Source: a virus. From it: DNA of 59,076 nucleotides. The stretch lies in the IMG/VR virus record IMGVR_UViG_3300046743_000040, positions 1 to 59,076 of that record. One strand, 5' to 3'. The notes beneath the pieces were generated by a model that saw nothing but the letters and a program-made list of their open reading frames with translations, was not told the DNA's origin and did not search any database. The first letter of the stretch is position 1. The number at the start of each line of letters is the position of its first letter. Positions 28,901 through 37,447 of this stretch are shown here, one piece after another. The position numbers were made by a program, and so were the translations under genes.

Positions 28901-31094
28901 TCGCCTCATTCGATAAAGCATTTGGGTTTTTACCCTGTTCGTTGGTTACAGGTTTTACACCCTCGTACCCTGATGTAGTGGGAGTATTACTTTTAAGTGC
29001 TTGTACGCCAATCACCTGTCCGTCAGGCCCAAACCCAGTATTCGCGGGTAATCCTGTAGGTGTACCCTCTCTAACAGAAGTGCCGTAGGGTGTTAATTTA
29101 CCGTAATCTCCACCTTCATATGCGTTTTTCTTTATTACGTTTAACCGTTGGTTTAATGCACGATTGTTATCTTGCAGTGCTTTTAACAGTTCCCCTTCGG
29201 GGTCTGCTTCAGGGTTAGCGAGCAGTGCGTCTATCTTTTCTTGATTAGCTTTAGCCTTTTCAGTAACTGTAGCTATTGCTATTTCATCGTCGGATAAATT
29301 TTCGGTCCTATTGGGCAGTTGTGCGCCCTGTTTAGGTTCTGCGTCAGATTTAGCGTCTGTGCCACCATCTAATTCTGTTGTAGAAGTTATAGTGTCTGGA
29401 ACTATTGGCGCACCTACAGCAACTGCATCGGGCGTATCCTCTATAGTCATAGGTATGTACTGACGTAGACCTCTTTTATCGGCAGGGCCAACTATAGGAT
29501 TTGTTTCAGCGGCGAGAATACTTATTAGTTTTGCTGCTCGTGACTGAGAAATTTTTAAATCACGTTGTAATGCACTAACTGAAGCCACCTTGCGATCAGT
29601 TACTGACTTTCTAGCATCTTCAAGCAAAGCAGCGTCATCAGGTTTTGCTATTGTACGTTTTATTACAGAAGGTTTGCTTGCTTCTGCAGTTCCCGCAGTT
29701 TCTACAGTTTCTACAGTTTCTATAGTTCCTACAGGTTTGCTTGCAGGTTTATTTAAAAGTTCTTCTGTAGTAGTATCAACAAGTTCTTTTGTATTAGATA
29801 CATTGTCAGAGCTAAGTACCTCTGCGAGAGTTGGTAGTGTTGTACGTTTTTCTAACTGCTGTACTAACTCTTGTCTTCTGTCTTCTGTTTTAAGTCTAGC
29901 GGCTATCCTATTACCACTACCAGAAATACTAGCTAATCCCGCGCCTGCGCCTGTACCTGTACCTGTACCTGTACCTGTACCTGTACCTGTACCTGTACTC
30001 GTTTCTACGCTTGTTGGTCCTGTTATAGCAGCAGCATCGTCTGTCCCAGCTACTCTATCTGCTGCCTTATCTGCTGCGCCCCCTGTTGGTTTGCCGACTT
30101 CAAAATCTACACCCTCTTCAGCGGTAACAGTATTGGTATCACTTACAGGTGGTTCACCACTAATATTTGTTTTTCCTTTACCTGCATCTAATGACGGGGC
30201 CGAACCAAATACACTTAGTCCTCCACCCATAGTGCCGCCCAGCAGACCTGCAGCAATACCAACTTCTCTATATTCTGCAAATGCTTCATCGTTATCTATA
30301 GGCAATCCAGCTTGCCAACGTTCTAACGCTTGTTGTCCTATTTCTGTAGGTACTTCTACACCTGCGCCTCGGACTGTGCCTTTACCTACCCTAGTAAGCA
30401 CATTCTTACCGGGAGTAACTAACCCTCTAAGTAGGAACTTGTCCCCAAGAACATTAAGTAATGATTGACCTGTAGCCGCTTGAAATGTTTTTAAACGATC
30501 TACCGCATCCAGTTCGCCTGCAGCAACTTGTTGTTCAGCACGTTGTAAGTCACTACCATAAAAGTAAGGCATAGCGGCTGACACACCTGCAACAGTACCT
30601 ACACCGGGTCCACCAAGTAACGTACCTATTCCTGTAGCAGCTAGTGGTCCTAACATTTGTGGTGCAGACTGCCCTGCAATTTCGCCTAAATAAGAAAGTG
30701 TGTCTCCAAAACCACCTTTTCGCGCCGCGTCAAAATTTTTAGGTGGTGTAGCAGTGCCTGCCCTAGACAATCGTGTTCTGTTTGCGGCAGCTTCTTGGCT
30801 TGCACCAAAGTCTTCGATAAAACCTATATCACTTTGAGTACCAATATCACGTATAGTAGTGCCCAAAGCACCCCGCAAACTTGTTAACCCAACGTCAAGG
30901 CCACGTCCAAACGCAGTACCATCATCTATTACTTGCTCGCCATATTTATTTTCATAGCTCTTCTCAAACTGGCGTTCTAGTACCTGTATTTTGCCTGTAG
31001 CGTTGGCAATTTCTTGTGGTGTGGGTTCTTCTCCAGCAAAATTTACATCATATGTGCGGCCACTAAACTCGCCCTTAACTTGCATCATACCCAT
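22938..31094 (-). CDS. Giant polyvalent internal virion protein, 2718 aa
   Basis: Probably packaged in the head and ejected with the DNA. A hydrophobic Gly/Ala-rich segment near residues 150-190 could cross a membrane. A low-complexity Thr-Gly run lies near 370. A zincin core (HATLHEMLHA near 1530, followed by LDEFVAEAFSNP as likely third ligand) suggests a metalloprotease. The C-terminal 400 residues (PVYAQGPIGNVLFLFKRF, then a hydrophobic LITTGLIAGASGM) resemble LPD38-type domains of polyvalent proteins. ATG 31094 follows AAAGGG; the end meets the convergent terminator. Confidence 0.8.
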   Translation of the reverse strand: MGMMQVKGEFSGRTYDVNFAGEEPTPQEIANATGKIQVLERQFEKSYENKYGEQVIDDGTAFGRGLDVGLTSLRGALGTTIRDIGTQSDIGFIEDFGASQEAAANRTRLSRAGTATPPKNFDAARKGGFGDTLSYLGEIAGQSAPQMLGPLAATGIGTLLGGPGVGTVAGVSAAMPYFYGSDLQRAEQQVAAGELDAVDRLKTFQAATGQSLLNVLGDKFLLRGLVTPGKNVLTRVGKGTVRGAGVEVPTEIGQQALERWQAGLPIDNDEAFAEYREVGIAAGLLGGTMGGGLSVFGSAPSLDAGKGKTNISGEPPVSDTNTVTAEEGVDFEVGKPTGGAADKAADRVAGTDDAAAITGPTSVETSTGTGTGTGTGTGTGTGAGAGLASISGSGNRIAARLKTEDRRQELVQQLEKRTTLPTLAEVLSSDNVSNTKELVDTTTEELLNKPASKPVGTIETVETVETAGTAEASKPSVIKRTIAKPDDAALLEDARKSVTDRKVASVSALQRDLKISQSRAAKLISILAAETNPIVGPADKRGLRQYIPMTIEDTPDAVAVGAPIVPDTITSTTELDGGTDAKSDAEPKQGAQLPNRTENLSDDEIAIATVTEKAKANQEKIDALLANPEADPEGELLKALQDNNRALNQRLNVIKKNAYEGGDYGKLTPYGTSVREGTPTGLPANTGFGPDGQVIGVQALKSNTPTTSGYEGVKPVTNEQGKNPNALSNEAIDYLEGLDLNTLDLNATYREDVGSDALRVEDVPFADKTAVLFAGDKPYELQGKPSYTGKIQWPPELVQHLSSLPTDKGPYGSQTIGDALRTLYTLKDGVGNIPARLQGSYGDTEARAAAGLPENPITAPEMEPITPTRVRDDTDLEVADSPSQLDATGSPLVQSYDRTLGAPIGDPTNTNPASKPFVAFDTLPANRAAIKLSQAELDLITGSGLSKEQRLAALSGALRDAELVDALEVATANTISRLFNDRKATFGLVGKAALALENRQSTTASEAFEPDITTYEDKLNIIKLIRMTDQNIKDIKDKVERARVKAARDYFLRFRRPVDALHEMQGAHGDGNKTGATQTASKDKTTAKDAEGVETDISAPAFNINLDAESKSDEEAFYGPLTYTNAVKAMYWVKNNLGSDTKAALTARRVEYVSKTRAVVKDDHKTMKDGAAKLQAASYGQAMREASAAARVADAANKASADLIAGLGAPNPLIAELEAIARQDEAEAAKLAMRKALRDRPKKEYTDDTLAADLLRKINEIKKGSTQSVDEAVSEIELAVAQDKTIADMTERELDDILEAQIEAELERRAALPEGMRGRLKKTKKSKFFAKDREAVAIELAERQEAEVASLKEALEVEPAGTEQDVPVTKAQFKPRKLDEKGKPLEGAQQGERAGVETILDDDAGVVSIAAQGDSDVIGDLVTPPAINEQLELLGSEISALAEPLRPSTRNMLENGDLVGALRSIAITGRSKNVSKIAERLVPYVGNTQVKLVSGGLRNPQGQVAAGVFDPATNTIFLDRDIGINSHATLHEMLHAATAANLSNMGLPEVRQLNTIYEAVKKQLPPSYAMKSLDEFVAEAFSNPDFQVMLAGIPMTDLKLANTNMTNAYTNFRTAIRRFFNRIMRRPPESVFNRTDLLLNDILAPQLSTRAAPAMYLAASNPQGSVDVTNSATNAVKPTTPEQLRAMQDYAKNSEPYTGGKSFLYGIMPVNLLGDTLKRNHQSDVGNDLNKLINEQSSELRDKTVKLDYIVNQIKDFRRAEGVEKYKTLQQLVPMSTLNRIDPSIKREMYTAYGLTIKDPKTLKTTRRNFSKPELRAKYMAEFKIENPDHKLNVIAPLGKERLKVYDALKKDYDSIGKDGQRVYRTMRNYFKETYDEIEPALRDRINSISDDAEVRRTAFDRLSELLLKDSGLITPYFPLMRKGSYRVSYTAIDPQDQDPDAKPQVDRFVEYFPTKIAAMEAVQKVKDYNKTMLARDDIKNSGLASILDEKTGTYTPNPMMADDALFAPEMEKITANSNYGKAPSSGFVFNVLNVLQTAGVQKMEGGKGNKVISDILDLALDAVPERSFMQGFRTRKGVRGFLGDTTPTGYTLENFDLIDMMETKGRDLNRQVVQLRSSAKIQKVVNQIVELTKNPDTAEIADRLMKIAEFAQRPNVNRASQIITNLGFNWTMGLNFSSAALTFFDVGMSVMPLLSGKYGVSNTTKAFGDAVKAVSAAPSSKTLIVDDEKGNKVREQYDLGSFGISLGNLDFSDPSSIPEGLRDLEVLVKYATNQAQMGQSLTQETLELDVFTGDTGTDRASRIGKKIVDTSQKWGGAMFHHSERYGREVSLVAAYKLEMDKLSNGGKKEVTDADKQKAAEAAVEFVEFTLGGTASAGRPVYAQGPIGNVLFLFKRFAISKYYMMMRMLNDATVVLSRDAYPSDEAYQDALDTRKIARAQAANFLITTGLIAGASGMPLFGELGIMYDMLLKDDDEDNWDVMNKKWMADPVYGGLVDMTGLEIGDRIALNNMLYRPPLIDKDQNPLFTLIEQIGGPAIGITSQLSRGWQLGSEGNVWRGVEAASPAALRNIMKTGRYATEGNLTLRGDEITATSPFTLAGQALGFSSHAHIEQLNMNRNERQKYSAMTDRKGRILRKANMARREGDVEGLRQAYRESIEHNNSLPPDAIDLYITTESFKNSSKNFDRNTREMIGGMQYSPSMRRSAGEYDGGLSSPVS
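29951..29998 (-). repeat. Hexanucleotide microsatellite (8 x CTGTAC)
   Basis: Eight perfect copies of CTGTAC on the + strand encode the run of Thr-Gly in the giant protein. Pure repeats of this kind slip during replication, so copy number probably varies between isolates without a frameshift. Confidence 0.95.
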
Positions 31095-31105
31095 AGTGTC
31101 GCCCT

Positions 31106-34100
31106 TTATGTCGTACTGTCTACCTGCACGTTTTCTAACGCGGTTGCTAATGATCTACTAGAACCTAAACTACCTTGTTCATATAACCTTTGTAAATCTG
31201 CCTCTATAGCTGCGGCTTCTTCAACTTTTTTATCGTAAACTACCCTGTCTACGCCTTCTAATTTATTACCTAACGGGTCTTGCATATCAGCGAGTTGTTT
31301 ATTTACAAGTTTTGCGCGCTCTTGTTGAGTGTTAACCGCTTGAGGAAAAGTAAAACCATTTTTACTGCTTCTACTTGCTGCTGCAATATCTCTACGGGCT
31401 TGTAACGTCTGCTGTGCCATATCTAAATCGGCTAATTTACTAAGAATGTTAAGCTCTTCAGCGTCCTGTCCTGCTTGTTGTTTTCTATATGACCCAAAGG
31501 CACCCAGACCTGACTCACCTATAGCACTAAGCAGGTTAGGATTACTGCTAGCCATAAGCCGCATACCCATCTCAGCTAGACCCAGCCACTTATCTTGGTC
31601 TGCCGACTTCTCACGCTCTGCTAAAATATCTAACAGTTTCTGCTCGTAGGACGATGGAGAGTCGCTAGCACGGTTAGCCATAGGATTAACATTTTTACTA
31701 CCACCACTACTACCATTACCAATAACAGGCATTGGGGTAGAAGGTTTAAATCCTTGTTCGGTCAAAGTTTTCCTTGTAGAATCTGTTAAACCGGGAGTTT
31801 CAATCTTTTCAAAAGGTACATTTCCATACGCGTCAGCCGTTTTTTTGGCCTCATCACGTAATTTTTTAGCCTTTGCTGGACCCACAACCTTGTCTAATTC
31901 AGTAGGCTTTTCAACACCGTATGGATACTCACTTGCATCTTCAAAAATGCCTTTTAGCATATCATAACCGCCAACTAAACCTTTGACTCCTGTTTCCATA
32001 GTTTTGTCAAAAACGCTAGGAAGAGCATCGACAAATATGTCTTTATAACTATCGCCAGTTTTAACTATCGGATCACCATTGGCGTCTACATTTGTTCCGC
32101 TAGAAACTACAAGTTTGGGTGTATTATCTGCATCAGACTTTAAAGTTTTTCTTGCAGCAAAAGCATCAGTTTTTGCTTTGTCAGCAGCTAAACGTCTTTT
32201 AAACTCTGCATCTGCAAGTGCAGGGTTGTCTGCGTTCTCTTTGCGTAGTTCAAACATATACTCATTAAGTAACTCGGGATTACTTTGTATATATTGTAAC
32301 GATACAGGTGTGTCTAAAATGCTGGGGTTAACACTGGGGCTGTATGCAGCGATACCTGCTCGGGTTTCCCGTGCGTCGGGCTTTTCAAACCTCTCTAGTC
32401 CTTTATAGAAAGTAGGATGTGTATATGTATATTGAGGTTTAAGCCCGTCTTCCGCCATATAATACGGGCGAACTTCTCCATCCCTACTACGTACCTCTGA
32501 CATAAAGTCTTTATACTCACGCGAATACTCACCTGCCTGTTTGTCAGGCCCATCCCCATATCCATAACCCGGAAAGAACGCCCGTCTTAATTCTGCGTTT
32601 GCGCGTACTTCTGGTAGCATTACTTCATTATATCCGGTAACGCTTCCCTTTCCACCGCGCATATTTTGAAGATATGCTTCGGCTGCGGTACTGCCCATAG
32701 CACCAAGTTCTGCCTTACTTAACGGAGGAAATCTATCTACAATAGGTATAGCAGACTCATCAATGCGTTCATTTATATTTTTCGCGTTAATACGGCGTTT
32801 ACGTTCTATTTCTTCTGCGGCTCTAACGTCCGCAAATCCCGGGTCTCCAGCATCAATACGTATGCTTTCTGGTCTATCAGATACCCGTGTAGCTTTGCGC
32901 TGTAGAGCCTCTGTAGGGCTTAACAACGTGCCATCAGTAGGGAATTGCGGGTCTAATCCTTCGTTAGTAACTTCGGGCTGTAGCAGTTTAAGGTTAGGAT
33001 ACCTAGCATCTAAAGCCTTTTCAGCAGCTTGACGATCTACTTCCGCTGCTTGAGAATCTGCAACACCCATAATGCCACGTTTCTGTATTGCAGCTTGACG
33101 ATCTGTTTCTGCTCTTACAGCCGCTGCTTGCCGATCCGCTTCTACTTGGGCTGCTTCTTGGCGTCTAGCTGCGCGATAATCTACACCAGCTTGAACACCA
33201 CTCATAGCTCCAAGGTAATCTCCTGCTCGTTCTGCTGGACCTTGTAGTACATTACCATCAATTCTAGTGTCTTTAATAACAGAAGGTATACCTCTTAATT
33301 TTTCGTTAAAACCACCATCATTATATACAGGAGCATCATCTGCATAAATGGGCATTGGCTTTACTTTTGTAGGGCGTACCGTTTCAGTACGGCGTTCAGG
33401 AAATAAACTAGGAGAAAATCCTGCCACTGCGTTACGTATATCTCTAGCCGAATTACGTACCTCTGCCTCGTATATTCTGTCTGCCTCTCCGGGAGTATCG
33501 ACAGTATCAAGGTCCATAAAAGAAGTAGGTTCAGTAGCTACAACAATATCAGCAGCTTTAATTTTAGCTACTGTATCTTTTGCGTTTTCCTGTATTGTTT
33601 TTAACATATTAGGCTCGGTATTATCGACCCTACGCACTAATGTTAAATATCCTGTTTCCGTATTTTTAGGATAACGGTAACTGGCAGATTTATACATAGG
33701 ACTGTTGACTATGTTTTGTCCTTTTTCCGAACCTGCAGGTACAACAAGTTCTTTAGCATTGGCTTGCGCCATTATATCAGGGTACTTGTCTGTTAGTTTA
33801 TCTAGTGTATCTGCACTAACCTTAACTACTTCTCCAAATTTAGTTATAGGAGGAGTGTTAAGTATTATAAATCCTGACTCTACTTCACCTGCGGTAGCCA
33901 TCTTTAAAATACCGCCACTAGCCATAGTAGCTACGGGTGCGACAGAGGCTATACCTGTATTTTGATTTACGTTAGTCTTGGGAGCCATATTCTGCCCCAT
34001 AATACTAGCAACATCTTGAGGCATACCTGCCACGTTAGTCTGTGGTGTTGGGGCTGAAGCTGCGCCCATTAGTCCTTCAAGAACAGTAGGCTGACCTAGC

Positions 34101-34273
34101 CCTTCTTGTCGTGTCTGCTCATCACGCATTTCTTTGCGGATATTTGCTTCTACTAAAAGCATAAAAGGCGGGGGACCAGAAGGATTAGGATTCTGCATAC
34201 CCTGCATTATCTGTTGGTCACTCATACTTTTAACAGTATTTTCGTGAGCCTCATAGTTAGTGGCAATACCCAT
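31106..34273 (-). CDS. Internal virion protein, 1055 aa
   Basis: No enzymatic domain recognised. It lies between the smaller internal proteins and the giant polyvalent protein, separated from the latter by 11 bases, where T7-like phages encode their ejection proteins. Sequence is hydrophilic and low in complexity: Met/Gln/Pro-rich start, Ala/Arg/Gln-rich helical part near 380-440 (repeated RQAA), and Lys/Glu coiled-coil end. SGGILKMATAGEVESGFIIL near 120 resembles the GGEV..GEFVL segment of the 469-aa protein. An ejection-conduit role is inferred. Confidence 0.7.
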   Translation of the reverse strand: MGIATNYEAHENTVKSMSDQQIMQGMQNPNPSGPPPFMLLVEANIRKEMRDEQTRQEGLGQPTVLEGLMGAASAPTPQTNVAGMPQDVASIMGQNMAPKTNVNQNTGIASVAPVATMASGGILKMATAGEVESGFIILNTPPITKFGEVVKVSADTLDKLTDKYPDIMAQANAKELVVPAGSEKGQNIVNSPMYKSASYRYPKNTETGYLTLVRRVDNTEPNMLKTIQENAKDTVAKIKAADIVVATEPTSFMDLDTVDTPGEADRIYEAEVRNSARDIRNAVAGFSPSLFPERRTETVRPTKVKPMPIYADDAPVYNDGGFNEKLRGIPSVIKDTRIDGNVLQGPAERAGDYLGAMSGVQAGVDYRAARRQEAAQVEADRQAAAVRAETDRQAAIQKRGIMGVADSQAAEVDRQAAEKALDARYPNLKLLQPEVTNEGLDPQFPTDGTLLSPTEALQRKATRVSDRPESIRIDAGDPGFADVRAAEEIERKRRINAKNINERIDESAIPIVDRFPPLSKAELGAMGSTAAEAYLQNMRGGKGSVTGYNEVMLPEVRANAELRRAFFPGYGYGDGPDKQAGEYSREYKDFMSEVRSRDGEVRPYYMAEDGLKPQYTYTHPTFYKGLERFEKPDARETRAGIAAYSPSVNPSILDTPVSLQYIQSNPELLNEYMFELRKENADNPALADAEFKRRLAADKAKTDAFAARKTLKSDADNTPKLVVSSGTNVDANGDPIVKTGDSYKDIFVDALPSVFDKTMETGVKGLVGGYDMLKGIFEDASEYPYGVEKPTELDKVVGPAKAKKLRDEAKKTADAYGNVPFEKIETPGLTDSTRKTLTEQGFKPSTPMPVIGNGSSGGSKNVNPMANRASDSPSSYEQKLLDILAEREKSADQDKWLGLAEMGMRLMASSNPNLLSAIGESGLGAFGSYRKQQAGQDAEELNILSKLADLDMAQQTLQARRDIAAASRSSKNGFTFPQAVNTQQERAKLVNKQLADMQDPLGNKLEGVDRVVYDKKVEEAAAIEADLQRLYEQGSLGSSRSLATALENVQVDSTT

Positions 34274-34275
34274 AA

Positions 34276-35337
34276 TTAACCCCCGTAGGCTTTATAGAGA
34301 GATAGTCCCGTAAGCCCTGCACCCGCTAGCTGTTGTAGCGTTCCCGGCCTTTCTTGAGGAGTAGTAGTCGTACCCTGATACGTATTTGTACCCGTAGCAG
34401 CAATCGGCATACCCGATAGGATACCTGTCATGTTACCAATTTGTTCAGCCGTGTAGCCCTTTTTGGCTAAAAACTCATTGTAGTCTAAATCAAGTTTTTG
34501 CTGGTTTCTGCCTTCTTCGGCAGCGCCAATACCTTCTAGTAGCTGCAGATTTTGTATATCAGTTTGGCGATCTAGCTCACCCAAAGCCACCGAATCTTTA
34601 GCAAGCCCTGCTCCTACACCTAATGCGGCAAGTCCTTGTTTAGCAGCAAACTGATCTGCATCCTCCGTAGACTTCTCAAACCGTGCAAGCTCTGCGGCAC
34701 GAGCCTTATCAACATCCATGTCTGCTTTACGAGAAGCAGTAAACTGTGTGGTCGCATCTTTGTAAGCGTCACGCAGTCCTTTATCTTGGATCATGCCCAT
34801 ACGGTTCATCATAGCGTCTTCAGCTAAAAAGTTACGTACCGCGCCGCGTGATCCACCAAACGCACCTGCTTGTACTGCTTGTGCATTTCTAGCGCCTTGA
34901 GTTCGTTGGAAGTCACGCATAGCTTCAGCTTTTTGTCGATCTACAACATTCTGTGTGTAGGGGTTCATATACTGCCCTACATTAGCGCCCGTAAATTTAG
35001 CAGCATCATTATAGTCATACTCACTAAACGTATTAGGGGTATAGTCTGCTAATCCTTCAGCCGTAGTCATGCCGTCTGTCATATAATCTTGTGCGCCAGA
35101 AAGACCTGTTATTCCCACCTCTCGGTTAGCAAGGTCACGCGTACCCGATATGGCATCAAGCGTGTCTTGGCTTTGATCTGCAATCCGATCACCCGTATAG
35201 GCTTCGTAATCTTTACCGTATTCGGCTTCGGCTCTAGCTAGATTACGTTCAAAGTAAGGTTTAGCCCATGCAGGTAAGTCTGCCTGTGAAGAACCCTGTT
35301 GAGTAGTTGTGTTGTATACCGTTTTACTACCGCCCAT
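34276..35337 (-). CDS. Internal virion or DNA-transfer protein, 353 aa
   Basis: ATG 35337 is preceded by GGAGTTATCCG; a start at 35382 would overlap the previous gene further and lacks a site. The sequence is Ala/Gly/Gln-rich and helical (NAQAVQAGAFGGSRGAVRNFLAED, MDVDKARAAELARFEK), with a short hydrophobic C-terminus. Proteins with this AGAFGGSR segment occur beside ejection proteins in marine and Roseobacter podoviruses. It is likely one of the small internal proteins delivered with DNA; no enzyme motif is seen. Confidence 0.7.
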   Translation of the reverse strand: MGGSKTVYNTTTQQGSSQADLPAWAKPYFERNLARAEAEYGKDYEAYTGDRIADQSQDTLDAISGTRDLANREVGITGLSGAQDYMTDGMTTAEGLADYTPNTFSEYDYNDAAKFTGANVGQYMNPYTQNVVDRQKAEAMRDFQRTQGARNAQAVQAGAFGGSRGAVRNFLAEDAMMNRMGMIQDKGLRDAYKDATTQFTASRKADMDVDKARAAELARFEKSTEDADQFAAKQGLAALGVGAGLAKDSVALGELDRQTDIQNLQLLEGIGAAEEGRNQQKLDLDYNEFLAKKGYTAEQIGNMTGILSGMPIAATGTNTYQGTTTTPQERPGTLQQLAGAGLTGLSLYKAYGG

Positions 35338-35776
35338 CGGATAACTCCATTTTGTAAGCAATGTATTCTGGCTTCCAGCCATACTTCTTTAGGCATCGCC
35401 CCCATGCCTTACGTCCGTAACCTTCAAGATGGTCACAGTTATTATCTTTAGCGTATTTACGTAGTGTAGACTGAGACAAAGCTAAGACCTCTACCATATT
35501 GCCACCGCCAACCCAATCAACTGCTAACCCACGTTTATTAGGGTATTCTAGTATGCGAGTTGTAAGTGCAGTCACAATAACATCATCTTTAACAATAATC
35601 CATAACGTATAAAAACCACGTTTTATATCATCATAAACGCTTTGAGTAGTAAACTTGTCGTTTGTAGTCCGCACCGCACGATCCATAAACTCTTCAACTT
35701 GAGGCCACACCGTATCTAGGTACTCAATAGGCACAGGTGTTATGACAGGGTTGTTTTCTACAATTACATCCTTCAT
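35327..35776 (-). CDS. GNAT-like protein, possible T7 gp13-type internal virion protein A, 149 aa
   Basis: The sequence pattern is that of a GNAT acetyltransferase fold: central strand TLWIIVKDDVIVTALTTRI, a basic turn EYPNKRGLAVDWVGGG, and a late KKYGWKPEYIAYKMEL. In T7-like phages a GNAT-like internal virion protein A lies at the same place, just before other ejection proteins. Whether this one retains catalysis is unclear, since a canonical acetyl-CoA loop is not obvious. Its start overlaps the previous stop (ATGA). Confidence 0.65.
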   Translation of the reverse strand: MKDVIVENNPVITPVPIEYLDTVWPQVEEFMDRAVRTTNDKFTTQSVYDDIKRGFYTLWIIVKDDVIVTALTTRILEYPNKRGLAVDWVGGGNMVEVLALSQSTLRKYAKDNNCDHLEGYGRKAWGRCLKKYGWKPEYIAYKMELSDGR

Positions 35777-37182
35777 GCGGTCATCATCTTATTAAGTTCT
35801 TTAGCTGCATTAGAACCCGCATCATTTACCTTATCTACATTTACCCCTGCATCTTTTAGTGCTTCGTAAGCATCTTTACGCAACACAAACTCACCTTCTG
35901 CCAGCAATACATCTTGTTCAGAATTGCCTTCTTTGAGTTTAGCGGGTACTTTATCGTCTGTACCTGATCCATCACCATTGCCATTTACGTACCCGTTATC
36001 ACCCCGCGCAAAGCGATCCCGAGTCTCTTGAGCAGAACCAGTACGTACACTATTTACCAAGTCCCTTAACGCATCTTCTCCGTACTGCTGCACGTATTGA
36101 GCAAGAATAATAGCAGCCCTAGTCTCGTCTAACTCACCACGTATAGCTTTTTCAGCATCGTTAATTAGGTCTTTCTCATTACCGCCCAATGCCGACTCAA
36201 CCTCACCGCCTCTTGCCATACCTGTTACAGATTTTTTATACTCAACAAGCTGATCGTATGTTGGGTTAATAATATATCTTGGAGATAATGGGTCTGTAGA
36301 ATCATAATCGGGATTAGGTATAGGCATAAACTGACCCGCCGCAGCCTCTTGAGACATAGCACTCGCAGCGGGTAAACCATCGGTAGGTACGGTAGCCTGT
36401 GTTATGGGAGCAGCGCGACGTACCATAGCAATACCGCCACTGCCATCACTCCCTGCTTCCATATCTAAACGATTTTGTTTAGAGTTACCGTAGTTTGGAT
36501 GCCCGTAACCATCGACTTCATAACTACTACCAAATCTATTTAACTTAAATAATTTACTATCGTCTACATTACCGTTTTTGTCTTTTTTATAAAACGATCC
36601 CTCTATACGGTTTTCTGTTTCTATACCCCTACGATCATTCTCAAGCTGTTGCTTTATTTCTTCGGTAGTAAAGCTATCGGGTACGCGTTTTTTTAACTCA
36701 CCTGAGTACTTTCCTGCTTTACCACTAACAAGTGTTGGATCATCGCCTTGTGTATTGTCAATTTGAGGTACATTATACATACCACCTCTAATCTTTGCGC
36801 TACCTGCACCGAGTAATAACCCCGGAAGTCCTCCTGAAAAAGCGCCTATTGTGCCCATAATAAGAGGGTTAGTATACATTGGGCCTGTATTTTTAGCTTC
36901 TGGGGGCGGATCAATACGTTTGGGCGGTGTATAACCCGGACCTGTATCTCGTGCTTCTCCACCTGAAGTTATATTTTGATAATTAGTTCCGGTACTAGCA
37001 GAATCGGCTTGTCCAAACTGACCGTAATTAGTTTTATAAGACCCACCTGTATAAGCCGCCCCCAAGCCTCTTCCTTCAGGCGTGTCCTCTCTAAGGGTTC
37101 CACCCGAATAAGAATATCCATCGTTAGGCGTAAAAAAATTAGCCAGTGATTCAGTAAAGCTGTTTTCGTTGCGCCCTGCCAT
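35773..37182 (-). CDS. Structural protein, 469 aa
   Basis: Not assigned to a firm family. The N-terminal half is Gly/Tyr/Thr-rich and probably extended, with a short hydrophobic stretch IMGTIGAFSGGLPGLLLGAGS near 110-130. The C-terminal part has MARGGEVESAL and later VLLAEGEFVLRKDAYEALKDAG, a segment I recognise from virion proteins of marine phages, where the protein likely lines or closes the tail or internal core. It overlaps the GNAT-like gene by four bases. Confidence 0.65.
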   Translation of the reverse strand: MAGRNENSFTESLANFFTPNDGYSYSGGTLREDTPEGRGLGAAYTGGSYKTNYGQFGQADSASTGTNYQNITSGGEARDTGPGYTPPKRIDPPPEAKNTGPMYTNPLIMGTIGAFSGGLPGLLLGAGSAKIRGGMYNVPQIDNTQGDDPTLVSGKAGKYSGELKKRVPDSFTTEEIKQQLENDRRGIETENRIEGSFYKKDKNGNVDDSKLFKLNRFGSSYEVDGYGHPNYGNSKQNRLDMEAGSDGSGGIAMVRRAAPITQATVPTDGLPAASAMSQEAAAGQFMPIPNPDYDSTDPLSPRYIINPTYDQLVEYKKSVTGMARGGEVESALGGNEKDLINDAEKAIRGELDETRAAIILAQYVQQYGEDALRDLVNSVRTGSAQETRDRFARGDNGYVNGNGDGSGTDDKVPAKLKEGNSEQDVLLAEGEFVLRKDAYEALKDAGVNVDKVNDAGSNAAKELNKMMTA

Positions 37183-37195
37183 TAGAAAATATCCT

Positions 37196-37447
37196 TCATA
37201 CTACTATCCTCAGTTCACCGCCAGCAGTCTTGTAGACACTGTTAACGGCTAGTCCGCCAGATACTGCTGCTGTGTTATTAGCAAACACAGGGAGATTAGT
37301 CATCACTAGAGTTGTACCCCGCATAGGACCGGGATTACTCATCTGCTGTGCATACAACGCAAAGCTACGTGTCATCTGTGCAAAGTATCCTGCATCATAT
37401 TCTACAGGTGCATCGGCAAAGAATGGAACAGGTACATTAGTGGTCAT
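37196..37447 (-). CDS. Small structural protein, 83 aa
   Basis: Not recognised. It starts at the stop of the 620-aa tail protein (one-base overlap), so it is co-translated with it. It has no Cys, HTH or membrane segment. The middle (GYFAQMTRSFALYAQQMSNPG) is helical, and the end (GGLAVNSVYKTAGGELRIVV) looks like a small beta unit, similar in style to short tail or head decoration proteins. Confidence 0.6.
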   Translation of the reverse strand: MTTNVPVPFFADAPVEYDAGYFAQMTRSFALYAQQMSNPGPMRGTTLVMTNLPVFANNTAAVSGGLAVNSVYKTAGGELRIVV

